A stretch of 64,000 bases of DNA from Natronorubrum tibetense GA33 (GCF_000383975.1 NZ_KB913017.1:689133-753132); one strand, 5' to 3'; positions 34,833 through 42,413 are shown, counted from the first letter of the stretch. Notes: generated by a model from the letters alone, not told the origin. Translations and numbers: made by a program.

Positions 34833-35102
34833 AATCACACGTCCCAACGTTGCTCTCGGACAGACTGTGGGTTTACACACGAAACGAACCGTGACGGCGA
34901 ACACTTCTACTGCCAGAAGTGCGGGTACGAGGTGAACGCGGACTATAATGCAGCAAAGAATATCGGGCTACGGTACGCTCGAAAGCGGAAACACAGACTC
35001 CGTTCCTCGCCCAAGTCGGGGAACGGAGACGCATCAGTAGACGTGCATATAAATGGTGGGACGTTGAACGGCAAGAGTCACCAGCCTATTGCCGGGGACT
35101 GA
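34833..35102 (+). pseudogene. tnpB: IS200/IS605-type TnpB (OrfB), 3' remnant
   Basis: Only the last 90 codons survive. They show the TnpB zinc ribbon, [14 protein letters not shown] and [18 protein letters not shown], which also contains the RuvC-III D ([10 protein letters not shown]). The tail [20 protein letters not shown] is typical of haloarchaeal IS1341-type proteins. RuvC-I and RuvC-II and all of the N-terminal guide-binding region are gone, so no nuclease can be made. The frame upstream is unrelated. Confidence 0.88.
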
Positions 35103-35175
35103 TTGCCGGGAGTCCACATCAAAGCCCTACAGTCAAGGACCGAGGCGCGTATGCGCTGAGGGAGTAGTAGGGTAG
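35000..35175 (+). ncRNA. Candidate orphan omega-RNA / right end of the IS200/IS605 element
   Basis: TnpB guide RNAs come from the 3' end of tnpB plus the element's right end. That region is intact here: after the TGA at 35100 the DNA contains CCCTAC (35125-35130) pairing with GTAGGG (35167-35172) around a GGCGCGTATGCGCT hairpin, then ends in GGGAGTAGTAGGGTAG at about 35175. A transcript would carry the bases just beyond as guide, which here are the stop codon and last codons of the neighbouring minus-strand gene. Expression is unknown. Confidence 0.45.
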
Positions 35176-35176
35176 T

Positions 35177-37864
35177 TTACAGTTCGGGGACGTTCATGTG
35201 GAACCCTTCGGAGCGCGACTCGACCAGACAGAGGTGATACCCTGCCTTTCGCGAGAGGTTGACGTAACTCAACTTCGAGCCGCGACTGAGGAACCCGCCG
35301 CTCGTCGCCTGGTCCGCAACCTCGAGCGCGCCGGGTTCGAAGTAACTCGAGGTGACGACGACCGACGCCGCGAGGTCCGGGTAGTTGGCCTTGACCGCCG
35401 AGGCGGCTTCCTCCATCTCCTCGAGCATCCCCTGCGTCGCGGGATCCCGGGAGTCGTTCAGGTTCGCGACGACGAGCGGATTCCCCATCTTGTCGAACGC
35501 GACGATGTCGAACGTTACCTCGTCGGGAACGTCCTCTGTCTCGTCGTCCGCCAGCGAGATCGACGCCCCCAGTTCGGCGCGGTCGATACGCGGAATGGCG
35601 TCGTAGAGGTCGCCCAGCGCGTCGCCGTTACCCGTATCTCGGATCTCGTAGAGGACCGTCTCGGTCAGCCAGTCGACGAAGCGGTACTCCATGGTAGACG
35701 ATAGGAATTCCTCGTAGGGATCGCCATCGACGGCCACATCGGCCGCGTCGAAGCTGGTGTGGTGCTCGAGTTGCAGGTTCGCGGCCACCTCGTTTTTGTC
35801 CGCGTCGCCGTCGTGAGCCGTCTCCAGCGTCGGCTGACTTTTCGAGCCGTACCTGACGAAGAGGTTCGTCTCGGCCAACGCCCGCTGGGGTGGAAGCTGG
35901 GTGCTCGCTGCCGGCGTTTCCGACCCCGTCCCGGTGGGGGCCGCCGACTCGCGAGCACGTTGCAGTTCGGTTTCCAGTTCGTTGATTCGGCTCTGCAGTC
36001 GGTCGACCGTCGAGGTCAGCTCCTTATTCTCCGACCGGAGCTGATCGCGTTCGGTCTCGAGTTTCTCGGCTTTCGTGACGAGCGCGTCGCGTTGCTCCTG
36101 TAGCGTCTCGAGTTGTTCCGTGAGCGTGGCGATCCGCTGTTGCTGTTCGGAGTCCGGAGCGACCGTTATCCCGCGGTTCGAGCGCGAGTCGTCGCGCTCC
36201 GTCGCCCGCGACTGCTGTCCCTGCCCGTCGTTCTGTCGGCTCGATCCCGCCGACGCGGCCTTCGGGGACGACCGCGCGCTCGAGTCGTCGGTCGACCCGG
36301 GGGTCTCGCGAGCACCGCTCTTTGATCCGCCGGTCGCCGGCTCGGATGTTCCGCGGTTGCGCGTGCTCGCCCTGCGGCTGGCGGCCGACTCTCGTTTCGC
36401 GTCAGTCGACTGCGTGTTGTCGGGGTCGATCGACGGGATACTGCGCGTTTCGCGCCACTGGGCTTCCTCCTCGAAGCGCTCGTCTTCCGGGTCCGCCTGC
36501 TGTTCCGACTCGGCGTCCGACTCGTCCGCCGGTCCAGTTGCTGTCGGCTCCGATTCCTCGGCCGCGTCGTCGGTCGACGAGTCGACATCGTCCTCGGTCC
36601 AGGAGATGTCGTTCTGGTCCAGTTGTTCTGCGGCCGCCTCGACCTCCGCGAGGTCGGGGCTGGTGTGCTCGATGTCGTCGGACTCGGCGGACGACTGCTC
36701 GGCGGCGTCCGCCTGATCGTCGGCCGGCTCCGACGGTGCATCCGGAACGGCGGTCCGGTCGGCCTGTGTCGGTTCCGCTGGCGACGAGTCGACCGGCGTC
36801 GGGTCAGTCCCCGTCGACTCCGTCGTGGCTTCGTCGAACGAGGTCGATACGGACGCTTCAGGTTCGGATCCGCTCGGTTCGGTGCCCGTATCGGTCGCGT
36901 CCGGTTCGGACTCCTGCGTAGTGATTCCGCTCGAGGACGCGTCCAGTGCCGGCTCCTCGGCCGTGGTGATTCCCGACGGCTCGTCGGTCTCCTCGGGAGC
37001 CGACGACCCGCCCGTCACGTCGTCGAACGCCACGTCGTCGATCAACGAGTCCGCGCTCGTCTCGTCGGCCGTCTCCGTCGGCTCCGACCCCGAGATATCG
37101 ATCGACTCGATCGCCGACTCCGTCGGATTGACCGACGGCTCGGCGCGGGTGTCGGAACCCGCAGCGGGGTCGGTGTCAGATGGCGCATCCGAGACGGGGT
37201 CGGCGTCCGAAACCCCACCCGAGCCAGGATCGATATCCGAGACCGAGCCGGATCCGACATCGGAACCGGCTCCAGTGCTGCTACCGGCGCTCGTTCCGCC
37301 GCTATCGCCGGTGGCGTCGCTCTCCGTTCCCGGAACGTCAGTGACATCGATATCGACGTCGCGGACCTCGTAAATTCCCACCTCGTCGTCGGCTCGTTCG
37401 AACGCCTCGTCGCCGGTCAGCAGCCGTTCGGCGTTCCCGATGTAGGCGGCGGCCATCCGGCGGCCGCCGTAATATACCGCGTAGTAATCGCCGCTGAGGA
37501 CGTTCTCGCTCAGTTCGACGTAGCCGGTGAACGAACTGTCCTGGAGGGTTCCGTCGACCTCCCGGAACGGCGTCTCGTTGGTGTAATACTTCGCTCTCGT
37601 CTCGCCGCCCTGTGCTTCCATCGTACAGAGCAGGGGGAGAGAGGGGTGTGGGGCCTCGTAGATCGTTCCGGAGGCGTTCTCGAAGTCCTCGATCGTGCCG
37701 TCGACGACGCCGACAATGCGGCCGTTGAGCATGAACAGCCACGTTCCGGCGACAGCGACGGCTCCCGAGAACTCAGAAGCAGCGAGATCAGTAAGACCGT
37801 CGTAACCGCCACTGAACGGGCGAGAGTCCCATTGTTCGGCGCGCTCTTGCGTGCGCGAGTCCAT
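35177..37864 (-). CDS. Large haloarchaeal protein: N-domain, long acidic disordered spacer, coiled coil, C-domain
   Basis: 895 aa, family not firmly recognised. Residues 1-170 are folded (SGAVAVAGTWLFMLNGRIVGVVDG; GYVELSENVLSGDYYAVYYGGRRMAAAYIG). Residues about 175-560 are a Ser/Thr/Asp/Glu/Pro low-complexity spacer. Residues about 575-635 form a coiled coil (RIATLTEQLETLQEQRDALVTKAE...). The C-terminal 220 residues are folded, with EDVPDEVTFDIVAFDKMGNPLVVANL and ASVVVTSSYFEPGALEVADQ, somewhat like a restriction-endonuclease-like core (D...hydrophobic strand). No signal peptide. The stop codon lies 1-2 nt from the IS right end. Role unknown. Confidence 0.8.
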   Translation of the reverse strand: MDSRTQERAEQWDSRPFSGGYDGLTDLAASEFSGAVAVAGTWLFMLNGRIVGVVDGTIEDFENASGTIYEAPHPSLPLLCTMEAQGGETRAKYYTNETPFREVDGTLQDSSFTGYVELSENVLSGDYYAVYYGGRRMAAAYIGNAERLLTGDEAFERADDEVGIYEVRDVDIDVTDVPGTESDATGDSGGTSAGSSTGAGSDVGSGSVSDIDPGSGGVSDADPVSDAPSDTDPAAGSDTRAEPSVNPTESAIESIDISGSEPTETADETSADSLIDDVAFDDVTGGSSAPEETDEPSGITTAEEPALDASSSGITTQESEPDATDTGTEPSGSEPEASVSTSFDEATTESTGTDPTPVDSSPAEPTQADRTAVPDAPSEPADDQADAAEQSSAESDDIEHTSPDLAEVEAAAEQLDQNDISWTEDDVDSSTDDAAEESEPTATGPADESDAESEQQADPEDERFEEEAQWRETRSIPSIDPDNTQSTDAKRESAASRRASTRNRGTSEPATGGSKSGARETPGSTDDSSARSSPKAASAGSSRQNDGQGQQSRATERDDSRSNRGITVAPDSEQQQRIATLTEQLETLQEQRDALVTKAEKLETERDQLRSENKELTSTVDRLQSRINELETELQRARESAAPTGTGSETPAASTQLPPQRALAETNLFVRYGSKSQPTLETAHDGDADKNEVAANLQLEHHTSFDAADVAVDGDPYEEFLSSTMEYRFVDWLTETVLYEIRDTGNGDALGDLYDAIPRIDRAELGASISLADDETEDVPDEVTFDIVAFDKMGNPLVVANLNDSRDPATQGMLEEMEEAASAVKANYPDLAASVVVTSSYFEPGALEVADQATSGGFLSRGSKLSYVNLSRKAGYHLCLVESRSEGFHMNVPEL

Positions 37865-37912
37865 ACGTCAACAAACGAGAACCGCACTAAATACGTTTCG
37901 CCTAGATACTGT

Positions 37913-38191
37913 CTATATTTTTGATTCGGCGTCCTCGGCGAGTTCCTTCATCCGCTTGCCGATCCGGCCCGCGCTCGAGAACTCGTCTTCGCTCATCCCC
38001 TTCGCGAGGGCGTTGCCCAGCACGAAGACCGCGTGTTTGTGTTCGCTCTTGGACTTGTGGACGTGCGAGGGGTCGACATCGAGCTGGTGGTACGGCTCGA
38101 AGAGCGCCTCGTCGACGTCCTCCCGCTGGGAGAAGTACTCCATGATGACGACGAGTTCTTCGTGGAGCTCGAGGAGTTCGTCTTTATGCAT
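37913..38191 (-). CDS. UPF0058 family protein (92 aa)
   Basis: MHKDELLELHEELVVIMEYFSQREDV and HQLDVDPSHVHKSKSEHKHAVFVLGNALAKGMSEDEF match the small helical UPF0058 family found in haloarchaea and methanogens. The start at 38191 removes a 14-residue non-family extension. Function unknown; lies between the large disordered-spacer protein and a DUF998 gene on the same strand. Confidence 0.88.
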   Translation of the reverse strand: MHKDELLELHEELVVIMEYFSQREDVDEALFEPYHQLDVDPSHVHKSKSEHKHAVFVLGNALAKGMSEDEFSSAGRIGKRMKELAEDAESKI

Positions 38192-38260
38192 GGACACCCG
38201 TACGAACGGTTTCGGCATAAACGTTGTGTGCAACCCGGAACCAAGACCGCCCGAGCGAAC

Positions 38261-38911
38261 TCAGCGTGCCGGTTCCGTGCGGTCTCGAGTGTCCCGTGGG
38301 TACTGACCGAGTGCGAGAACGAGAATCCAGCAGCCGAAGGCGAGTGCGGCGACTATCTCGGGGACGGCGAACCACGCCATCGGCTCGCTCGCACCGACTC
38401 GGGAGAGCAGCCACCCGAGCCACGCGAGCGGGTGGACGATTCCGAGCCAGATCGAGATGAGCCCCAGCCGTCGTTCGTCGGCGAGGATCTGCCCCGTGCC
38501 GTAGACCCACTGGGCGAACGGCGCGAGACCGAAGTACAACAGCGCGGCCGGCGCGTGTAGATCAGCCTCGAGATAGAACTCGGTGTGACCGATGAAAAAG
38601 ACCCCAACGCCGACCAGTCCGACGGTCGCGATCCAGAGCAGGACGACGCCGAGGCGGTCGAGACCGCTCCGGCTCGCGACCCAGAGCCGCCAGCCGAAGG
38701 GGATTCCGAGCAACCCGCCGAGGATCAGCCCGCCGTTGAAGAGGTAGAACGTCCGGGTTCCATAGCGACCCATATCGGAGAGCGCTCGGTCGCGCCAGGT
38801 GAACGTCTCCGGGGCGGCGAGCAGCGTCGCGAGGACGATTGCGCCGAGCGCGACGACCGGCGCAGCGAGTCCGCAGGTCGTTGCGATTCGTCTCCAGTTC
38901 CTGTCGATCAT
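38261..38911 (-). CDS. DUF998 family membrane protein
   Basis: 216 aa with six helices. RNWRRIATTCGLAAPVVALGAIVLATLLA, then FTWRDRALSDMGRYG (the conserved S-x-(L/M)-G loop after helix 1) and LFNGGLILGGLLGIPFG identify DUF998. The ATG at 38911 follows from helix position; an ATG at 38950 would add 13 residues. Confidence 0.82.
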   Translation of the reverse strand: MIDRNWRRIATTCGLAAPVVALGAIVLATLLAAPETFTWRDRALSDMGRYGTRTFYLFNGGLILGGLLGIPFGWRLWVASRSGLDRLGVVLLWIATVGLVGVGVFFIGHTEFYLEADLHAPAALLYFGLAPFAQWVYGTGQILADERRLGLISIWLGIVHPLAWLGWLLSRVGASEPMAWFAVPEIVAALAFGCWILVLALGQYPRDTRDRTEPAR

Positions 38912-39003
38912 TACCGAATAGTGGACAGTCTTATTCATCAACCCATTCATCGAACCTCACCGCTTGCACTCCTGCTCTCGAGACGAAGCCGGCATCGTCA
39001 CCG

Positions 39004-39047
39004 CTCGCAAAGCGAGAGTGAACGGAGACTCGAGACAGCGTCTCGAG
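39004..39047. repeat. Paired mini-hairpins downstream of the ABC ATPase gene
   Basis: Perfect stems CTCGC-AAA-GCGAG at 39004-39016 and CTCGAGAC-AGC-GTCTCGAG at 39029-39047, in the intergenic space 34-77 nt past the ABC gene's stop. They could help end that transcript, but no T-tract follows. Confidence 0.7.
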
Positions 39048-39080
39048 CGTCATCCAAGGTCGAACGGAGTCGCGAGGAGA

Positions 39081-40235
39081 TCAGTCGGCGGCGACCGGCG
39101 TCGTCCCGTCGCGCTGGCCGGCTGGGAACCACGCGAGTTCGTGGTCAGCCGTGACGCGGACGGCGACGCGCTCGTCGAGATCGATCCGATCGGAGTGGTT
39201 GTGCATGCACTCGATGGTCTCGCCGGAGTCGAGTTCGACGCGGTAGAGGACGGTGGGGCCGAGGTAGCGGCGATAGACCACGGAGCCATTAGCCTCCTCC
39301 CCGTTCGCCGGGAAGGCCGTCACGTCGTCTGGGCGGACGAGCAGATCGAGGTTCGTCCCGTCGTACTGGTGTGCGAGGCCGTTGACGTCGTCACGGAGGA
39401 CGCGGCCGAGCGCGGTGTCGACGCTGTCACCGTGTACTTCCCCCGAGAGGAAACTGGCGTGGCCGAGAAAACCCGCGACGAAGCGGGATTCGGGTTGCTG
39501 GAAGACCTGCTGGGGCGTGTCGATCTGTTCGATATCGCCCTCGTTCATCACGGCGACGCGGTCGGAGATCGACAGGGCCTCCTCCTGATCGTGGGTGACG
39601 GAGACCGCAGTGACGCCCGCTTCTTTGATGATCCGGCGGACCTCCTCGCGCATCTCGACGCGCAGGTCGACGTCCAGGTTCGAGAAGGGTTCGTCGAGCA
39701 ACAGCATCTCGGGCTCCGGCGCGAGCGAGCGGGCGAGCGCGATCCGCTGTTGCTGGCCGCCGGAGAGCTCCTCCGGGTAGCTGTCGCCCTGGTCCTCGAG
39801 CCCGACGAGTTCGAGCAGTTCGTCCACCCGGATCTCACGTTCCTCGTCGGCCCACTCCTGTAAGCCGAAGGCGACGTTCTCGCGGGCGGTCAGATGCGGA
39901 AAGAGGGCGAACTCCTGAAAGACGACCCCGACACCGCGTTCTTCCGGCGGAACGAATCGGCCGTTGCCCGCGACATCGTCGTCTCGGAGTCTGATCCGAC
40001 CGTCGTTCGGTTTCTCGAGCCCGGCGATCAGACGCAACGTCGTCGTCTTGCCACAGCCCGAGGGGCCGAGTAACGTGAGAATCTCGCCGTCACAGACGGA
40101 CAGCGAGAGGTCGGGGATGACCTCTTCGGTGCCGTATCGTTTGGCGACGCTCTCGAGTTTGAGTACCACGTTCTCCGCGTCTTGCTCCGATGGTTGTTCC
40201 TCGGCCGCCGTCGTGAGTAGTTGTCCGTTCCCCAT
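39081..40235 (-). CDS. ABC transporter ATPase (FbpC/CUT1-like), probable iron-regulated
   Basis: 384 aa. The nucleotide-binding domain (about 25-260) has Walker A LLGPSGCGKTTTLRL, Q-loop VFQEFALFPH, signature LSGGQQQRIALARSL, Walker B MLLLDEPFSNLD and the H-loop VTHDQEEALS. A TOBE-type domain (about 290-375) follows, as in FbpC, PotA and UgpC importers. No permease or binding-protein gene is near, so the partners are elsewhere. A TTTAGG-CGTC-CCTAAA palindrome in its promoter points to iron-dependent control and thus to ferric or siderophore uptake. Confidence 0.88.
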   Translation of the reverse strand: MGNGQLLTTAAEEQPSEQDAENVVLKLESVAKRYGTEEVIPDLSLSVCDGEILTLLGPSGCGKTTTLRLIAGLEKPNDGRIRLRDDDVAGNGRFVPPEERGVGVVFQEFALFPHLTARENVAFGLQEWADEEREIRVDELLELVGLEDQGDSYPEELSGGQQQRIALARSLAPEPEMLLLDEPFSNLDVDLRVEMREEVRRIIKEAGVTAVSVTHDQEEALSISDRVAVMNEGDIEQIDTPQQVFQQPESRFVAGFLGHASFLSGEVHGDSVDTALGRVLRDDVNGLAHQYDGTNLDLLVRPDDVTAFPANGEEANGSVVYRRYLGPTVLYRVELDSGETIECMHNHSDRIDLDERVAVRVTADHELAWFPAGQRDGTTPVAAD

Positions 40236-40271
40236 CGATCGACCCTCCGGCGTCTGCCGGCGTTCGTTTGA

Positions 40272-40287
40272 TTTAGGCGTCCCTAAA
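40272..40287 (-). promoter_or_regulatory. Iron-box-like palindrome (DtxR-family operator)
   Basis: TTTAGGCGTCCCTAAA, two perfect 6-bp arms around 4 bp, resembles operators of haloarchaeal DtxR/SirR/Idr-type regulators (TTAGG half-sites). It lies directly downstream of a minus-strand TATA-like CTATAAGTG (40289-40297) and 37 nt before the ABC ATPase ATG, so a bound repressor would block initiation. Confidence 0.6.
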
Positions 40288-40398
40288 ACACTTATAGCTA
40301 CCGGTCGGTTCCAGCGGAGTAAGAAGATCGATGACCGAGCGGGTGCAGTCGATGATCAGGCGGATGCGGTCGATGGTCGAGCGGTGGACGAACGCGGC

Positions 40399-40869
40399 CT
40401 ACAGTTCGACGCCGCTCGGGATCAGGCTGTGTTGACGAAGGAGGTTCCCTTCGTCGTCGTAGACCAAAAACGTCCCTTTGTCGTAGGTAACGAAGTGGTC
40501 GCCGTCGAGCGTTATTTCGACTTCGTAGCGGCCCTCGTCCTCGGTAGCGTCCTCGCCGTAGCCGCGGGCGGCCCGAATAAAGGTGAGGACGTCGTCGGCC
40601 GCCTCGTTGAGTTCGAGGATGAACTCGCCGGTGACCCGGTTCGTGACGCTGACGACACCCGCGGCGTCGCTGCCTAGCGGTTCCTGGAGTCGAAGCGCGA
40701 CATCCGTTTCGCTCGCCTCGAGAACGTCTCCGTCGGAGCCGGTAAGGCGCTCGCGGAGCATCGTCGCCGGGCCGGTAAAGTTGATCGATACCGAGGGTTT
40801 GCTCGGTTCGCCATCGGTCTCGACCCAGTCGACATTGCTGACATCTAGTGTGAAATGCTCGCGCCTCAT
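40399..40869 (-). CDS. DUF5793-type haloarchaeal protein (156 aa)
   Basis: Conserved haloarchaeal protein beginning MRREHFTLDVSNVDW. It has alternating beta strands (PSVSINFTGPATMLRERL; DVALRLQEPL; AAGVVSVTNRVTGEFILELN) and ends DGDHFVTYDKGTFLVYDDEGNLLRQHSLIPSGVEL. No membrane or export signal. The DUF5793 name is from memory. The ATG at 40869 overlaps the stop of a possible upstream 34-codon frame. Function unknown. Confidence 0.75.
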   Translation of the reverse strand: MRREHFTLDVSNVDWVETDGEPSKPSVSINFTGPATMLRERLTGSDGDVLEASETDVALRLQEPLGSDAAGVVSVTNRVTGEFILELNEAADDVLTFIRAARGYGEDATEDEGRYEVEITLDGDHFVTYDKGTFLVYDDEGNLLRQHSLIPSGVEL

Positions 40870-41076
40870 TCCGTACCCGAGGGTTCGCACTCACACCGTA
40901 TCAACGTAACGCACCCCGCGTCCGGGTTCGTCCAATTCGCATACCAGTTCGTGGCTGACCGTTCGGCCATCTCACTTATGACGGTTCGCGCCCGACTTGC
41001 CAGAGACCCGCCGCTCTGCGAGTCGACCGTCCACGCAGCCGCCGAACGCTGCATCGCTTGCGGGGCAACTCCACAG

Positions 41077-41300
41077 ATGGTCGATCAGACCGACCCAGCC
41101 GCGATCGACCGCACAGATTCCGACGGCTCTCGCGCGGGACTCGCCCTCGCCGAGGAGGTCACCCCGCGTGGCTCCGCCTTCACCGTCCGCAAGTACACCC
41201 CGGCGAGCCGTTCACACCCGACGATCTGCTCGAGTACGGCACGTCCAGCGTCGAGCAGATGGTCTACCACTGGCTGGCGATTGAGCACAACAAGAGGTCC
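41077..41300 (+). pseudogene. Decayed fragment of a type II/IV secretion (PilB/TadA-like) ATPase
   Basis: Frame one reads SDGSRAGLALAEEVTPRGSAFTVRKY, and after a single-base shift near 41195 the next frame reads HPGEPFTPDDLLEYGTSSVEQMVYHWLAIEHNK. Joined, this equals the stretch before the Walker A motif of archaeal pilus/archaellum secretion ATPases (DGSR-x-L-x-L, RGSxFTxRKF, EPFTPxDLLxYGTxSxEQMAYLWLxIE). Nothing of the Walker A or beyond remains. It is a relic, with no partner genes near. Confidence 0.7.
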
Positions 41301-41365
41301 TCTTCGCGATCGTGGTCTGTGTCTGTTGCGAACGCTTTTTGCACGTTCCCCGTGGAGAGCCGACG

Positions 41366-42073
41366 ATGGCCGACCAGCAGGATCGACCCGACGCTTGCGA
41401 CGTGGACCGACGGGTCGCCGTCCGCGACACTTACGACCGGATCGCCACGCACTTCGCCTCGACCAGGGAGTACGCCTGGCCCGAAGTGGAGTCCTTCGTC
41501 GAGACGCACGCCGGCGCGGACGGGACGGGTGCGGTCTCGCGCGAGGACGCCGTCGGCTTGGACCTCGGCTGTGGCAACTGCCGCCACGCTGAACTATTGG
41601 CCCCCTACTGCGAGCGCGTCGTGGGGCTCGACGTCAGTCGCGGGCTGCTCGAGACGGGCCGGGAGCGCGCACGGGAACGGGAGTTCGACGTCGCGCTCTG
41701 TCAGGGCGACGCCGCACGGCTGCCGCTTTCGTCCGACACCGTCGATATCGCTGTCTACGTCGCGACGCTGCACCACCTTCCGACCCGGCGAGCGCGTCGG
41801 GTCAGCCTCGACGAACTCGCGCGCGTGCTCGACCCCGACGGCCGCGCGGTCGTCAGTGTCTGGTCGACCGCCCACGAGACGTTCGACGAAACCGAGGGCT
41901 TCGATACGACCGTCGACTGGACGCTGCCGGGCGGCGAAACCGTGGATCGATTCTACCACATCTACGCTCCCGACGAGTTCGAGGCCGAACTCGCGGCGAG
42001 TGCGCTCGAGGTGGTCGACTGGGAGGTCTCGAGCGGGAACTGCTACGCGACGGTGGCCGGGTCGAGGGTGTGA
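41366..42073 (+). CDS. Class I SAM methyltransferase, Trm9/ALKBH8-like
   Basis: 235 aa. Motif I is VGLDLGCGNCRHAELL; post-I VVGLDVSRGLLETGR; motif IV region YVATLHHLPTRRARRVSLDELARVLDPDG. The N-terminal block TYDRIATHFASTREYAWPEVESFV matches the (V)YxxIAxHFxxTRxxxWPxV signature of Trm9, the enzyme that methylates carboxymethyl-uridine at the wobble position. Trm9 works with Trm112, whose homologue is encoded at 31401-31616. The gene ends 93 nt before tRNA-Gly(UCC). Substrate assignment is inference. Confidence 0.8.
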   Translation: MADQQDRPDACDVDRRVAVRDTYDRIATHFASTREYAWPEVESFVETHAGADGTGAVSREDAVGLDLGCGNCRHAELLAPYCERVVGLDVSRGLLETGRERAREREFDVALCQGDAARLPLSSDTVDIAVYVATLHHLPTRRARRVSLDELARVLDPDGRAVVSVWSTAHETFDETEGFDTTVDWTLPGGETVDRFYHIYAPDEFEAELAASALEVVDWEVSSGNCYATVAGSRV

Positions 42074-42166
42074 TTCGGTGCCGTAAGGGAGGGAAGAAGT
42101 GGCCGACTCGAGCGGGTTGACCGAAAACGGAAGGCCCTTAAACACCGAGGAAGAATCGAAGAATGC

Positions 42167-42237
42167 GCGCGGATGGTCTAGTGGTAGGACCTGAGCCTTC
42201 CAAGCTCATGGCCCGGGTTCAAATCCCGGTCCGCGCA
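42167..42237 (+). tRNA. tRNA-Gly (UCC anticodon)
   Basis: 71-nt cloverleaf: acceptor GCGCGGA pairs with TCCGCGC, discriminator A; D-arm GGTCTAGTGGTAGGACC; anticodon stem TGAGC/GCTCA enclosing loop CTTCCAA, anticodon TCC; T-arm CCCGGGTTCAAATCCCGG. No intron and no encoded CCA. Its 3' end is repeated 118 bp downstream. Confidence 0.96.
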
Positions 42238-42357
42238 TTCATTCGGCGAACAACACCGTGAGCCGAATGAATCGGATGAGGGATTTGAATTATACCGAGG
42301 TTCTGCGAGCAATGCGAGCAGGTTCTCGGGAGTGGTTCAAATCCCGGTCCGCGCATT
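42216..42357 (+). repeat. Direct repeat of the tRNA-Gly 3' end around a hairpin-rich 94-bp spacer
   Basis: Twenty-four bases from the T-arm to just past the tRNA end (42216-42239) recur exactly at 42334-42357. Between them are an inverted repeat TTCATTCGGC/GCCGAATGAA (42238-42247, 42262-42271) and a nested stem in which GGGATTTGAA (42280-42289) pairs with TTCAAATCCC (42336-42345) of the second copy, with CCGAG/CTCGG inside. The arrangement looks like att sites of a tRNA-targeting element reduced to almost nothing. Confidence 0.8.
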
Positions 42358-42396
42358 TCTGTCCTCAAAAGATCGCATAGCGCTCTTTTTGACCTC

Positions 42397-42413
42397 GCAA
42401 AGCTTCGCTTTGC
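42397..42413. repeat. Mini-hairpin after the duplicated tRNA end
   Basis: Perfect stem GCAAAGC-TTC-GCTTTGC, with an outer CTCGC/GCGAG pair (42394-42398, 42420-42424). GCGAGCAAT follows at 42420-42428, the motif shared with the purA insert and with 42305-42313. Confidence 0.75.

Noticed and set aside
35177-37864. Long open frames on the plus strand opposite this gene (and in similar positions opposite other genes)
   Set aside because: GC-rich haloarchaeal genes leave long open antisense frames. These give Arg/Ser/Pro-rich or non-family proteins, whereas the chosen strand gives acidic, family-matching ones.
39081-40869. Complete iron or sugar ABC operon
   Set aside because: Neighbours are a DUF5793-type protein and a DUF998 protein. 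No permease or solute-binding protein is encoded in the area.
42334-42357. Second tRNA gene after tRNA-Gly
   Set aside because: Only the 3' 24 bases are repeated. There is no acceptor 5' strand, D-arm or anticodon arm, so it cannot fold as a tRNA.
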